Positions 32,356-39,996 of a stretch of 64,000 nt of DNA are shown here, piece by piece (position 1 is the stretch's first letter; each line of letters opens with the position of its first letter). A program made the translations under genes and the position numbers. Source of the stretch: Streptomyces sp. H27-H1. GTDB taxonomy: Bacteria; Actinomycetota; Actinomycetes; Streptomycetales; Streptomycetaceae. Location: the NCBI RefSeq assembly GCF_026627445.1, contig NZ_JAPNLJ010000025.1, positions 1-64,000 on the forward strand, given 5' to 3'. The notes below the pieces were generated by a model. That model was not told the DNA's origin, made no database searches, and saw only the letters and a list, made by a program, of their open reading frames with translations.

Positions 32356-33491
32356 GATGAGGTCCTCGTGGAGCTGGCGGTGCCGGCCGTCTTGTAGGCA
32401 TCAGCAAGGGCGGTAAGACGCTGTACCTCGGCGTCGAAGTCGAGTTCATCCAGGTCGGCCGCCGCCTCGTTGATCGAGAACTGGCCTGCTCCCGCGCCCG
32501 CAGGATGATGCCCCCGGATCTTGGCGTGCCGAGCAGCGTGCAGGCCCGACGCCTGGATCGCCGTGTCGCCTCCGCCGCCCCCCTGGCGGAGGGCGTCAGG
32601 GATGTAGGGGACGAGTGCCGAAGCAGCGTCGCGGATCTCGATGACGACACGGTGGAGTTGGATACGGGGGTTGCGCCCCAGGGGCGCGGCCAGGACCACT
32701 TCCGGCACCACGGTAGTCAGGTCACGCCACAGCGGGCGGAGGCGACGTACTGCCGTCCAGTCCTGGTGCGCGCTGCGCAGGACATCTACGGGGGCTACCG
32801 CGTTCCCGAGGATGATCAGAATGATCGCGAGGTACTGCACCGCGTCGGCCAGAGGCTGGAATTGTGCTTCGTCGAGGGGGAAGTCCTTGTCCAGCATCTG
32901 GTAGCCGAGGTGCGTCGCGCGCAGCAGTCCGTAGATCATGCCGAGGCCTGTTCCGATACCCAGCAGGCGCAGTCCCGCCCGCAGCCAGCTGCGGGCGGCG
33001 AGCCTTGCGGCGGACAGGCACATCCACGAGGCGAAGAACATGGCCGCACCGAGGTATATGACGAATGTCAGCGAGTAGCCGAGGGCGGGCAGCGAGTCCC
33101 GGTAGGCCTCGTAGAAGTTGGTGACCCTCGTCGGCTGTTCAGTGGCGATGAAGAGGCCGGTCATGACTGCTGCGACGGCAAGAGCGCCTGCAACGTTGTA
33201 CGGCCGGGAGCGTTCGAGGAAGCGGGGGTTGGACATGGCCGTCACGAATTCGAGGACGGCCGCGATGGCTACGATCCCAACTATGTGCTTGACCAGGACT
33301 GAGGCGTTGTGCGCGCCCAGCATGTCGTCGATGAAGAGTCCCGCGGCGGGGACGGATGTTGTCGCTGCGGCGGACAATCCTAGGAATGCCAGCCACATGG
33401 CGCGCTGACGCGGGTTCCGCATGGCGGCGGGAAACCGCCACAGGACCACCAGCCATAGCAGGATGACGGTGGTCAGCTTGATCATATTCAT
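32352..33491 (-). CDS. MAB_1171c-type membrane protein (putative transporter)
   Basis: A seven-helix N-terminal membrane domain of about 230 aa includes VILLWLVVLWRFPAAMRNPR, YSLTFVIYLGAAMFFASWMC and VQYLAIILIILGNAVAPV. A cytoplasmic domain follows (VRRLRPLWRDLTTVVPEVVL, LHRVVIEIRDAASALVPYI). This is the architecture of the MAB_1171c/DUF6545 family, whose function is not established. It overlaps genes on both sides, in an XRE-ImmA-MAB_1171c-PAP2 operon. Confidence 0.75.
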   Translation of the reverse strand: MNMIKLTTVILLWLVVLWRFPAAMRNPRQRAMWLAFLGLSAAATTSVPAAGLFIDDMLGAHNASVLVKHIVGIVAIAAVLEFVTAMSNPRFLERSRPYNVAGALAVAAVMTGLFIATEQPTRVTNFYEAYRDSLPALGYSLTFVIYLGAAMFFASWMCLSAARLAARSWLRAGLRLLGIGTGLGMIYGLLRATHLGYQMLDKDFPLDEAQFQPLADAVQYLAIILIILGNAVAPVDVLRSAHQDWTAVRRLRPLWRDLTTVVPEVVLAAPLGRNPRIQLHRVVIEIRDAASALVPYIPDALRQGGGGGDTAIQASGLHAARHAKIRGHHPAGAGAGQFSINEAAADLDELDFDAEVQRLTALADAYKTAGTASSTRTSS

Positions 33492-34150
33492 TACTTGCGT
33501 CGTGCGGGGTGCCCGAACGCATCGTTGAGACGGCCCACAACACCCCCTGCCTCTCTGCTTTTGCTTTTGACCTCTGGCCGACGGCTCGCCCTTTCCAGGA
33601 TGAGAGTCGCCAGAGTTTCGGCATCTCGTTCTTGCCTGCTGCGGAATCCCGTCCGGGCGAGCAGGCTGGCGATGCGGTCCGGGGAGAACCCCATCTCGCT
33701 GTCCAGGACTTTCACTTCGGCGGCCGACGCGCGGACACGAGCCGCTTCTGAACGCAGTGCCTCTGACGCCGACGCCGCAGGTTCATCGCCTGTGGGTCCG
33801 TTCAGCTGCGCGACCACCTGGCCAAGGATGTGCGCCCCGTCGAGGTCGGGGTCCCCCAGCTCAGGCGCTGTGTGCCCGAGCAGCATGTGCGATACCTCAT
33901 GGAGCACGATCTGCGCTCGAAGGAAGTCGGGGGCTGATGCGTCGTAGAAGACGAGGTCAGCGTCGTCCAGGCCCAGCCAGAGGCCACACGGGAGTTCCGT
34001 TGCGGGGCCGGCTTCTACGGGGATCAGGATCAATGGCCTCCCCCGCAGGTTCGCAATCGAATCGCAGAAATCTTGGAGGTCAAAAGGCTCAGGAATATGG
34101 AGGCCGCCGACGATGGCCGTCAGAGACTTCTTTCCCCTTGCCCAGAACAT
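33491..34150 (-). CDS. ImmA/IrrE-type metallopeptidase
   Basis: This 219-residue protein has the zinc motif HEVSH at residues 84-88 followed by MLLGH (His93), typical of ImmA/IrrE proteases that cleave repressors or activators of the XRE type. The N-terminal part (FDLQDFCDSIANLRGRPLIL) is the usual lead-in. It sits 105 bp downstream of an XRE regulator gene, its natural substrate candidate, and overlaps the next gene by 1 bp. Confidence 0.85.
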   Translation of the reverse strand: MFWARGKKSLTAIVGGLHIPEPFDLQDFCDSIANLRGRPLILIPVEAGPATELPCGLWLGLDDADLVFYDASAPDFLRAQIVLHEVSHMLLGHTAPELGDPDLDGAHILGQVVAQLNGPTGDEPAASASEALRSEAARVRASAAEVKVLDSEMGFSPDRIASLLARTGFRSRQERDAETLATLILERASRRPEVKSKSREAGGVVGRLNDAFGHPARRK

Positions 34151-34255
34151 TCCCCGCCCTCACCGTGATCGCGTACGTCCCCAGAGATCAGCACTCTGTG
34201 GCTGACCAACTGTATGCGCCGGATGGTTGAAGGTGGAACCGGGGTCTCCCCATGA

Positions 34256-34762
34256 TTACTCGGGGCTGCGACCCTTGGCCGGCTTCGAATTCACCCTTGG
34301 CAGCCCTTCGGCGGCCCGGTACGTGTCGACCATGCCCTTGATGCCGCGCAGGGCAGTTGTCGACAAACCGCCGAGCCGGAATAGAACGGCCCGAACTTCC
34401 TTGTCCTCTAGGGCATTTGCGAGATCTTCGCCGGCGGCGGCACGATCCACATCGCCCTTGATTTCGCGGATCCGCTCGTCGATCGGCCCGCTCACCGCAT
34501 CGTCGAAGAAGTAGCCAACGGGGACGCCGAAGAACGAGGCGAGGGCGCGGAGGGAGTCAGCTCCGGGGTTGGTGATCTTGCCGCTTCGGATGTTGCTGAT
34601 CGTGGCGTGCGTCACCGTGGGGTCGCCGTCGGCCGCCCTCTGCTTGATCAGCGCCTCGATCTCTCGGCTCGCGTACGGGCCTCGGTCCTGCGGGTGCAGC
34701 GTCTTGATCAGGTAGTCGAGCTTCTCGCCGATCGTCCGGCTGGCGGGGGCTTCCTCGCTCAT
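34256..34762 (-). CDS. XRE-family transcriptional regulator
   Basis: This 168-residue protein (ATG 34762, GAGAGAGG upstream) has an HTH in the region THATISNIRSGKITNPGADS, then LRALASFFGVPVGYFFDD. A helical C-terminal region follows (EVRAVLFRLGGLSTTALRGI). It is first in the leftward operon with ImmA, MAB_1171c-type and PAP2-like genes and divergent from a WhiB-like gene. By analogy with ImmR/ImmA pairs, the protease may inactivate it. Confidence 0.88.
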   Translation of the reverse strand: MSEEAPASRTIGEKLDYLIKTLHPQDRGPYASREIEALIKQRAADGDPTVTHATISNIRSGKITNPGADSLRALASFFGVPVGYFFDDAVSGPIDERIREIKGDVDRAAAGEDLANALEDKEVRAVLFRLGGLSTTALRGIKGMVDTYRAAEGLPRVNSKPAKGRSPE

Positions 34763-35232
34763 GGTCACCTCTCTCTCGCCCACCGTCGGGGCACAGGGCT
34801 TGTACCGCCTCAGTGTCTCATCTGTTTTCCAGGGCCGGGTCGGCGGGGGTGAGGCGTGCCTCCCCTGTTTGACATGACGGGGAGTAGTTGACATATGGTC
34901 ACATCGTCAACGATCACCCGATTCTTGGGGATGGCGCACCCTGCCTGGAGGCGCCGTCGACCGACGCCGGCTCCAGCGCAAGCGCGACCACGGAGAGACC
35001 TTGCCGCACTCAGCTGGACAGTTACGCCTCGGGTCGATCGAGCTACGGCCAGGCCGCTGACCTGGATGACCTTTCGGTCGACCCACTCGGCCGCACCCTG
35101 GCAGAGCGGCCGAGGCGGGACGTAACGCAAGCCCACCACGGGGGGCTGAACATCATGGGGGGGCTTGTGATTAACGTGCAGCGCATCATCGCGCTGTCGA
35201 GGCAGCCGCGGCAGTCGGCGGGCGAAGGGCCG
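34763..35232. promoter_or_regulatory. Divergent regulatory region between XRE and WhiB-like genes
   Basis: This 470-bp segment lacks a convincing gene. TTGACAT occurs twice, at 34869 and 34888 (19 bp apart), and GTTGAC/GTCAAC half-sites recur to 34911, suggesting overlapping operators and -35 boxes for the XRE operon. GC falls locally there. Confidence 0.5.
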
Positions 35233-35490
35233 ATGGGTGACCGCTCGCCCGCGCTCCAGACGCTCGGCGACCTGGGTCACGAAACGAGTCCCCTCGCCCG
35301 CCCCATCGCCTGGAGCGAGGCGGCGTGCCGCAGCGCCGACCGGCGCTCCCGGAAGTTCAGCGCGCCAGGGAGCCTGTGCGCCGCATGCCCTCTGGCAATC
35401 GACTGCTCGGTCGCGCTCTTGACGGGCGCGCCGACCGAGGTTCAGCAGTGGCGCGAGCGCGTGGACGGGGGTCGCGCGCTCGCGGCATGA
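35233..35490 (+). CDS. WhiB-like iron-sulfur protein
   Basis: ATG 35233 (AAGGG upstream) opens an 85-residue protein whose cysteines follow the WhiB rule: AWSEAACRSADRRSRKF then LCAACPLAIDC, i.e. C-Xn-C-X2-C-X5-C for a 4Fe-4S cluster. The Gly-Trp-rich turn normally following is weak (TGAPTEVQQW) and the basic C-terminus is short. Plasmid- and phage-borne Wbl proteins of this kind are common in Streptomyces elements and can modulate host sigma factor activity. Confidence 0.7.
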   Translation: MGDRSPALQTLGDLGHETSPLARPIAWSEAACRSADRRSRKFSAPGSLCAACPLAIDCSVALLTGAPTEVQQWRERVDGGRALAA

Positions 35491-35595
35491 GCGGGGGGAC
35501 GTCGAGGGGCGCCGGAGAGATCCGGCGCCCCTCGACGTTTCCCCAGCCCGCAACCTCGCCCTGTTGTGGCCTAGGTCACGTTGCCCTCATCTCCG

Positions 35596-35639
35596 GGGGC
35601 TGGACACCCCCCTCATGCATAGTAGAATTCAGGTATAAG
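35596..35639 (+). promoter_or_regulatory. Repeated promoter module, copy 1 (upstream of ParB)
   Basis: A 44-bp sequence nearly identical to 37797-37840. It contains TGGACA (35 box), a C-rich run, then ATGCATAG and TAGAAT (10 box, 16-bp spacing) and TATAAG. It starts 88 bp before the ParB start codon. Confidence 0.75.
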
Positions 35640-35683
35640 CAGGGGCAGAGAAACCCAAAGCCAAACACCTCTTGGAGCCTGAA

Positions 35684-36625
35684 ATGACCTACCGCACCGT
35701 GAAGATGAGCCAGGTCCGCCCGAACCCGAACCAGCCCCGCGACTACTTCAACGAGGACGCGATCAAGGAGCTGGCCGCCTCCATCAAGCAGTACGGGCAG
35801 ATCGCGCCGATCGAGGTAGCCCCGGACAACGAGAAGGGCGGCTACGAGATCGTCTCCGGCGAGCGCCGCTACCGCGCCCTGACGCTCCTGGAGAAGACGA
35901 CCGTGAAGGTCTCCATCATCTCGGAGCAGGACGAACTGAAGCGGTTCAAGCGGTCCATGTCGGAGAACGTCAACCGCGAGGACATGACCCCGTTCGAGGA
36001 GGCCCACGGCTACCAGCGGATCCTGGACGAGGAGGACGGCGCCACGGTCGCCAGCGTGGCCGCCGACTTCGGCAAGACCACCGCCTACGTGAAGCTCCGT
36101 CTCGCGCTGCTGGACCTGCGCATCGAGTTCCAGAAGCTCGTACAGGACGGTGCGATCGGCACGGCGGCCGCTGTTCAGATCGCCTCACTCAGCCTCGCCA
36201 ACCAGGGCGCACTGCTCGGCAAGTTCGCTCGCGGGGAGTTCAAGGCCGACAACGAGATCGTGCACTTCGCCTTCGCCATGAAGCAGCAGCAGGACCAGGC
36301 CGTCCTGATGGTCGTCGAGGACATGAGCGAGCAGCAGCGCGAGGAGCGCGCCGCAACCCAGAAGAAGGCCAGGGGAACGCTCGACCGCGTCGAGCAGATC
36401 CGCGCCATGCTCGACGAGATCGCCAAGACGGACCCGGTCAAGCTGGCGCAGGCCCTCGAAGGTCAGGTCGGGTCTCGCCTGGAGCAGCTGGACCGGGTGG
36501 CCGACTCCCTGACCAAGGCGCGGTGGCAGCTCAAGCAGGCCAAGGCGCACGCCGAGGCCGCTGAGCTGATCGTCAACCCGGAGGCCGAGGCCGAGGAGCA
36601 CAAGGGCGAGCCGGTCGCGGCCTGA
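35684..36625 (+). CDS. ParB-family partition/transcription protein
   Basis: This 313-residue protein has an N-terminal ParB/Srx domain (VKMSQVRPNPNQPRDYFNED, IVSGERRYRALTLLEKTTVK), the box NVNREDMTPFEEAHGYQRIL, and an HTH region (TVASVAADFGKTTAYVKLRL). A long coiled C-terminal half is rich in Gln/Lys/Ala. ATG 35684 follows GGAG. It may partition an episome or regulate element genes; no ParA is visible in the window. Confidence 0.85.
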   Translation: MTYRTVKMSQVRPNPNQPRDYFNEDAIKELAASIKQYGQIAPIEVAPDNEKGGYEIVSGERRYRALTLLEKTTVKVSIISEQDELKRFKRSMSENVNREDMTPFEEAHGYQRILDEEDGATVASVAADFGKTTAYVKLRLALLDLRIEFQKLVQDGAIGTAAAVQIASLSLANQGALLGKFARGEFKADNEIVHFAFAMKQQQDQAVLMVVEDMSEQQREERAATQKKARGTLDRVEQIRAMLDEIAKTDPVKLAQALEGQVGSRLEQLDRVADSLTKARWQLKQAKAHAEAAELIVNPEAEAEEHKGEPVAA

Positions 36626-36699
36626 CGCTGCGGGGGCGGGGCGCACCATGCGCCCCGCCCCGCCTCGCCCCCTACTCCGCCCTCGCACAGGAGATGCCC

Positions 36700-36918
36700 A
36701 TGACCCAGCCGCCCGCCGGCCCCGCCTGGACCGCGATGCCGTACAGCGACTTCGACGCCAACGCCCCAGCCGTGCTCCCCTTCAGCTCCGGCCCAAAACG
36801 CATCTACGCCAACGCCGACTCCTTCGGCACGGAAGCCCTGTTCGGCGACACCCCGCCACCGAAGAAGGAGCGCACCAAGCAGGCCACCCCGGACCCCGGC
36901 CAGGAGGGGCTGTTCTGA
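36700..36918 (+). CDS. Small hypothetical protein
   Basis: This 72-residue Pro/Ala-rich protein (MTQPPAGPAWTAMPYSDFDA ... GQEGLF) starts with ATG 36700, 6 nt after AGGAG. Its stop overlaps the next start (TGATG), so the two are coupled. No family is recognised. Confidence 0.6.
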   Translation: MTQPPAGPAWTAMPYSDFDANAPAVLPFSSGPKRIYANADSFGTEALFGDTPPPKKERTKQATPDPGQEGLF

Positions 36919-37781
36919 TGCCGGTGTTCCTTCCCGAACCCTCGCCGTCGCGCCCCGTGGACGGCGAGGGGTGGAATCGCCTGTCGCTCAACGCGCACAT
37001 GGGCGCCGGAGGTCCGCAATGCGCCCTGCGGCCGCGGTCGTACGCCACGCTGCGCGAGAGCTTCGACACCAGACGCGCCCGGTGGGGCGGCTTCGGCCCG
37101 TGCACCCAGACTCAGCCGTACGCCTGCGCCCGCTGCCCGCTATGGACGGGCCTGGCGGCTGCGGCTGAACAGGTGTCCTTCAACTCGCCGCTCGTCCTGG
37201 TCCGCGTCGAGACGGCGTACGAGGCGGGGGCCCCGTTCTCCGGAGGCCGGACCACATCGCTGTGGATGACCGACGATGCTGCTGACCCCGACTACCGGCA
37301 GCGCGGGCAGCCGTGGACTTGGGGTCGGCTGGCCCGGCTGCAGGGCTGGGATCTTGGTCGCGCTCGGCGCGATGAGATCGGTGAGGGCTTCTGGATGCAC
37401 CGCACGAGCTGGGCTCCGGCCCCGCACGTCGAGATCCGGACTCGGGCCGGGGCGTCCGTACGACACGTGCTCCTCGTGACGGGCCAGGGCGCCTGCCTGG
37501 TGGTCTGTCCGGGTGGGTGCAGGCACGACGAGCGGCTGCTCAACGCGATCGGCCATCAGGTGCCCGAGGTACTGGACGACGAGCCCACGCAGGTGAGGGG
37601 GCGCAGGCTGGCGCTGCCCGGCGACGGTTCGGGCCGGCGCGTGGCCGCGCGGGGAAGGTCGGGGATGACGATCTCGGGCGACCACGAAGACCCGGTGCGC
37701 CTGTCCTTGACGGGGTCCCAGTGGACCGATGAGCAGATTCAAGGGGTCGCTGCCGCGCTGCTGGAGTACGGGCGGGTGTAG
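36918..37781 (+). CDS. Hypothetical protein with Cys/Trp-rich segment
   Basis: This 287-residue protein has an early cysteine-rich segment (FGPCTQTQPYACARCPLWTG), Trp- and Arg-rich regions (RQRGQPWTWGRLARLQGW) and a C-terminal helical end (TDEQIQGVAAALLEYGRV). The spaced Cys residues could bind a metal. It is downstream of ParB and coupled to the small gene before it. No known family. Confidence 0.65.
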   Translation: MPVFLPEPSPSRPVDGEGWNRLSLNAHMGAGGPQCALRPRSYATLRESFDTRRARWGGFGPCTQTQPYACARCPLWTGLAAAAEQVSFNSPLVLVRVETAYEAGAPFSGGRTTSLWMTDDAADPDYRQRGQPWTWGRLARLQGWDLGRARRDEIGEGFWMHRTSWAPAPHVEIRTRAGASVRHVLLVTGQGACLVVCPGGCRHDERLLNAIGHQVPEVLDDEPTQVRGRRLALPGDGSGRRVAARGRSGMTISGDHEDPVRLSLTGSQWTDEQIQGVAAALLEYGRV

Positions 37782-37796
37782 GGCGGCGTTTTCGGA

Positions 37797-37840
37797 GGGG
37801 CTGGACACCCCCCTAATGCATAGTAGAATTTAGATATAAG
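37797..37840 (+). promoter_or_regulatory. Repeated promoter module, copy 2
   Basis: The second copy of the 35596-35639 module, four mismatches over 44 bp. It keeps TGGACA, ATGCATAG, TAGAAT and TATAAG. It starts 83 bp upstream of the zinc-finger ORF at 37880. Confidence 0.75.
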
Positions 37841-37879
37841 GGGGGGCGGTGGTCGCCTTCACTGCGAGAGGAGACCCGA

Positions 37880-38122
37880 ATGTCGCTCACCCACTCCCCC
37901 GTCATCTGTACCGACACTTTCGACTTCGAGGCGCCCGAGTGCGAGAGCTGCGACGGACTGGGATGGGAGGTCTACCTCCACGGGCCGCACGAGCAGACGC
38001 GCGAGTGCGCCGAGTGCCACGGCATCGGGCGCCGCATCGACTGCAAGGACTGTGAGGACGGCGTGAGCCCCGCCACCGATGACACGTGCGAGACCTGCGA
38101 CGGCTTCGGCGCCCTCTACTGA
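37880..38122 (+). CDS. Small DnaJ-type zinc-finger protein
   Basis: The 80-residue protein has a series of CxxC motifs with Gly: CESCDGLGW, CAECHGIG, CKDCEDG and CETCDGFGALY. This is the repeat used in DnaJ cysteine-rich domains for two zinc ions. No J-domain is present. It is the first gene after promoter module copy 2 and probably an adaptor or anti-host small protein of the element. Confidence 0.8.
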   Translation: MSLTHSPVICTDTFDFEAPECESCDGLGWEVYLHGPHEQTRECAECHGIGRRIDCKDCEDGVSPATDDTCETCDGFGALY

Positions 38123-38124
38123 CC

Positions 38125-38140
38125 AGAAATAGGCCATCAC
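38125..38140 (+). repeat. 16-bp repeat AGAAATAGGCCATCAC, copy 1
   Basis: It occurs 18 bp before the start codon of the next gene. A second copy with one mismatch is at 38629-38644, also directly after a stop codon. It is a candidate operator or mRNA processing site. Confidence 0.65.
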
Positions 38141-38157
38141 TCATAGAAGGATCTGCA

Positions 38158-38430
38158 ATGAATCTCGGCGACGCCCTCACCCACGAAGCCCTCACCACCG
38201 GCAGCGGCTTTGCCGTGTCCGCCACAGCCACCGGCGGCCGCCGCCTCGCCATCACTCTGGACGGCGGAGGCGTCCAGCACTTCGAGCGCCCCGCCACCGG
38301 CGGCCCCGGCGACTGGATCGCGACCGACCTGGAAGGGCAGGCCAGCGGCTGCGCCTTCAATGAGCCCGTCACCCCCGAATGGGGCCGCGGCCTGGAACTC
38401 ATTGCCACCACCCGAACCCAGAAGGGCTGA
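38158..38430 (+). CDS. Small hypothetical protein
   Basis: This 90-residue protein of beta character (GFAVSATATGGRRLAITLDG, FERPATGGPGDWIATDLEGQ) begins at ATG 38158 preceded by GAAGGA. It is followed 3 bp later by another small ORF. No family is recognised. Confidence 0.6.
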   Translation: MNLGDALTHEALTTGSGFAVSATATGGRRLAITLDGGGVQHFERPATGGPGDWIATDLEGQASGCAFNEPVTPEWGRGLELIATTRTQKG

Positions 38431-38433
38431 ACC

Positions 38434-38622
38434 ATGGAGTACGAAGTCGGCACCGCCGTCACCCCGAATAGCACCGGCCCCAGCCGCCACATCCACATCC
38501 TCGGTGAGGTCTCCGGCTACGCGACGGACCCATTCACCGGTGACCGACTGGTGGCCGTGACCTGGAGCGGCTTGCGCAAGCCGCAGCTCTACGACCTCAA
38601 CGACGTGATTGAACTCGACTAA
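38434..38622 (+). CDS. Small hypothetical protein
   Basis: This 62-residue protein (MEYEVGTAVTPNSTGPSRHI, TWSGLRKPQLYDLNDVIELD) looks like a small beta-fold adaptor. The ATG lies 3 bp after the stop of the previous ORF. No family assigned. Confidence 0.6.
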   Translation: MEYEVGTAVTPNSTGPSRHIHILGEVSGYATDPFTGDRLVAVTWSGLRKPQLYDLNDVIELD

Positions 38623-38628
38623 CAGGCA

Positions 38629-38644
38629 AGAAATAGGCCACCAC
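38629..38644 (+). repeat. 16-bp repeat AGAAATAGGCCACCAC, copy 2
   Basis: One mismatch to the copy at 38125-38140. It starts 7 bp after a stop codon, at the head of the structured leader region. Confidence 0.65.
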
Positions 38645-38704
38645 ACAAATCCGTGTTACGGTCCTGCACATCAGGCCAGAGGCACGGCCCGATACCCACC
38701 CACC

Positions 38705-38807
38705 TCCGGACGGGCAGCGACACCCCGCGCCCAGCCCGCCCGGACCGGCTCGTCAGATACGAGCCACCCCCTCCGGCCGGGACCCGCCCCCACTGCGGGT
38801 CCCGGCC
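38705..38807 (+). promoter_or_regulatory. Leader with three consecutive hairpins
   Basis: Stems are 38705-38744 (11 bp, one wobble), 38747-38765 (GGCTCG/CGAGCC) and 38775-38807 (13 bp, perfect). They end 18 bp before the start codon at 38825. This looks like a structured 5' leader, with the last hairpin able to act as terminator or to occlude translation. Confidence 0.55.
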
Positions 38808-38824
38808 CACCCATGGAGAAACAG

Positions 38825-39079
38825 ATGCCTACGACCACGACCCATGACGACCTCGAAGAGGCACAGGCCATGGAGCAGTACGGGCACCCCCTCGCCGAAC
38901 TCACCAGCGAGCGGTACTCGATCGACGACGTCCTCCGCGACCGGCACCGCCGAGCGAACCCCCGGCCGCCGGCGCTGGTCTACACGCCGCAGCCGGACCC
39001 GAAGGCCGCCGAGCACTGCGCCGTCCTTGAGGCAGCGATAGCGGGCTGGACCTACCGGCCCTCCGCGAACACGCAGTGA
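38825..39079 (+). CDS. Small hypothetical protein upstream of VRR-NUC
   Basis: This 84-residue protein begins MPTTTTHDDLEEAQAMEQYG and ends WTYRPSANTQ. ATG 38825 follows GGAGA. Its stop overlaps the GTG start of the nuclease gene (GTGA), so the two are coupled. It may be a partner of the nuclease. Confidence 0.6.
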   Translation: MPTTTTHDDLEEAQAMEQYGHPLAELTSERYSIDDVLRDRHRRANPRPPALVYTPQPDPKAAEHCAVLEAAIAGWTYRPSANTQ

Positions 39080-39396
39080 CCGAGGAGCAGTTCCGCCGCC
39101 ACGTGAGGCAACTGGCCCTGCTCCGCGGCTGGACCCTCGCCTACCACACGCACAACTCGCAGCGCAGCGACGCAGGATGGCCCGACGAGGTGTACGGGCA
39201 CCCGCTGACCCGCCGCACCTTGTTCGTTGAGCTGAAGACTGACACCGGCAAGGTGCGCCCCGCTCAACGCGAGTGGCTCACCCACTTGGCGGCCTGCGGC
39301 TTCGAGGCCGCCCTGTGGCGGCCACGCGACCTCGCACTCATCGTCGCCACCCTCGCGCCCAACGGCCCACGCTCCACCCTCCCCAGCACATTCTGA
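39076..39396 (+). CDS. VRR-NUC domain nuclease
   Basis: This 106-residue PD-(D/E)xK-fold protein has SDAGWPDEV as the acidic motif, FVELKTDTGKVRPAQREWL as the ExK core (Glu-Leu-Lys) and FEAALWRPRD at the end. Stand-alone VRR-NUC proteins are typical of phages and plasmids, where they act as structure-specific or Holliday-junction-type nucleases. The GTG 39076 start overlaps the preceding stop. Confidence 0.88.
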   Translation: MTEEQFRRHVRQLALLRGWTLAYHTHNSQRSDAGWPDEVYGHPLTRRTLFVELKTDTGKVRPAQREWLTHLAACGFEAALWRPRDLALIVATLAPNGPRSTLPSTF

Positions 39397-39409
39397 CGAG
39401 GAAGACACC

Positions 39410-39517
39410 ATGGCCCACGATCCCGACTCCGCACCGGCCCCCGGCTCGATCTGGTGTAACTCCTGCGACAGCTGGTTCAACGTCATCACCAACACCTGCC
39501 GCTGCAACAACCGCTGA
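39410..39517 (+). CDS. Very small zinc-ribbon-like protein (35 aa)
   Basis: MAHDPDSAPAPGSIWCNSCD is followed by SWFNVITNTCRCNNR. Two C-x2-C or C-x-C pairs (CNSC, CRC) could hold one zinc ion. ATG 39410 is preceded by GAGGA and its stop overlaps the next start (TGATG). Short, but the context of coupled genes supports it. Confidence 0.55.
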   Translation: MAHDPDSAPAPGSIWCNSCDSWFNVITNTCRCNNR

Positions 39518-39732
39518 TGGTGAACGCCGTGCCCTACACCCCTGCGGCCCACCGGGGCTCGATCCCCACCCGCTCCGCCCTTGTCCTCCCGCTCACCGTC
39601 GAGCAGGCCCTTGCCGAGATCGTCGAGCTCGCCAACCAGCTGTGCGAGGAGCTCGCCGACAGCCAGTGGTCCACAGCCGCCCGCATCCGCCACCTCGCCG
39701 AGGCATCCCACATGAACGGAGCCACCCCCTGA
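39517..39732 (+). CDS. Small hypothetical helical protein
   Basis: This 71-residue protein contains LPLTVEQALAEIVELANQLC and WSTAARIRHLAEASHMNGA, two amphipathic helices. It is coupled by overlaps to the genes before and after. The start could be GTG 39520. No family is recognised. Confidence 0.5.
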   Translation: MVNAVPYTPAAHRGSIPTRSALVLPLTVEQALAEIVELANQLCEELADSQWSTAARIRHLAEASHMNGATP

Positions 39733-39983
39733 TGCACGCCCGCTTCGAGCCCCTGCCGTCCCGGAACTCGGACGCCGACACCGCCGCCGCGTCACTGCGC
39801 GACCGCCACGGTGAGTGGGCACACGTAGACGCGCGCGACTCGACCAACCAGGCTGCGAACCTTGCCTACCGGATCCGCAGCGGCCGGCACACCTCATTCC
39901 GGCCCGCCGGTGCGTACGAGGCCCGGTCCCAAGGCACCGACGTCTGGGCGCGATACGTCGGCCCACGCGCCACGGCCGCCTAG
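39732..39983 (+). CDS. Small hypothetical protein
   Basis: This 83-residue protein reads LRDRHGEWAHVDARDSTNQA and ANLAYRIRSGRHTSFRPAGA. Small proteins of this style (basic, surface-like beta) recur in Streptomyces integrative elements. ATG 39732 overlaps the previous stop (TGATG). It ends 14 bp before the tRNA-like sequence. Confidence 0.5.
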   Translation: MHARFEPLPSRNSDADTAAASLRDRHGEWAHVDARDSTNQAANLAYRIRSGRHTSFRPAGAYEARSQGTDVWARYVGPRATAA

Positions 39984-39996
39984 GCCCAGCACTCAC

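Noticed and set aside
31753..34762. A named, known anti-phage system
   Set aside because: The gene combination does not match any defence system I can name with confidence, so it is reported only as an unexplained operon.
34888..35490. 200-residue protein starting at 34888
   Set aside because: The first 115 residues look like translated promoter DNA; only the part from 35233 has a WhiB-like fold and a ribosome-binding site.
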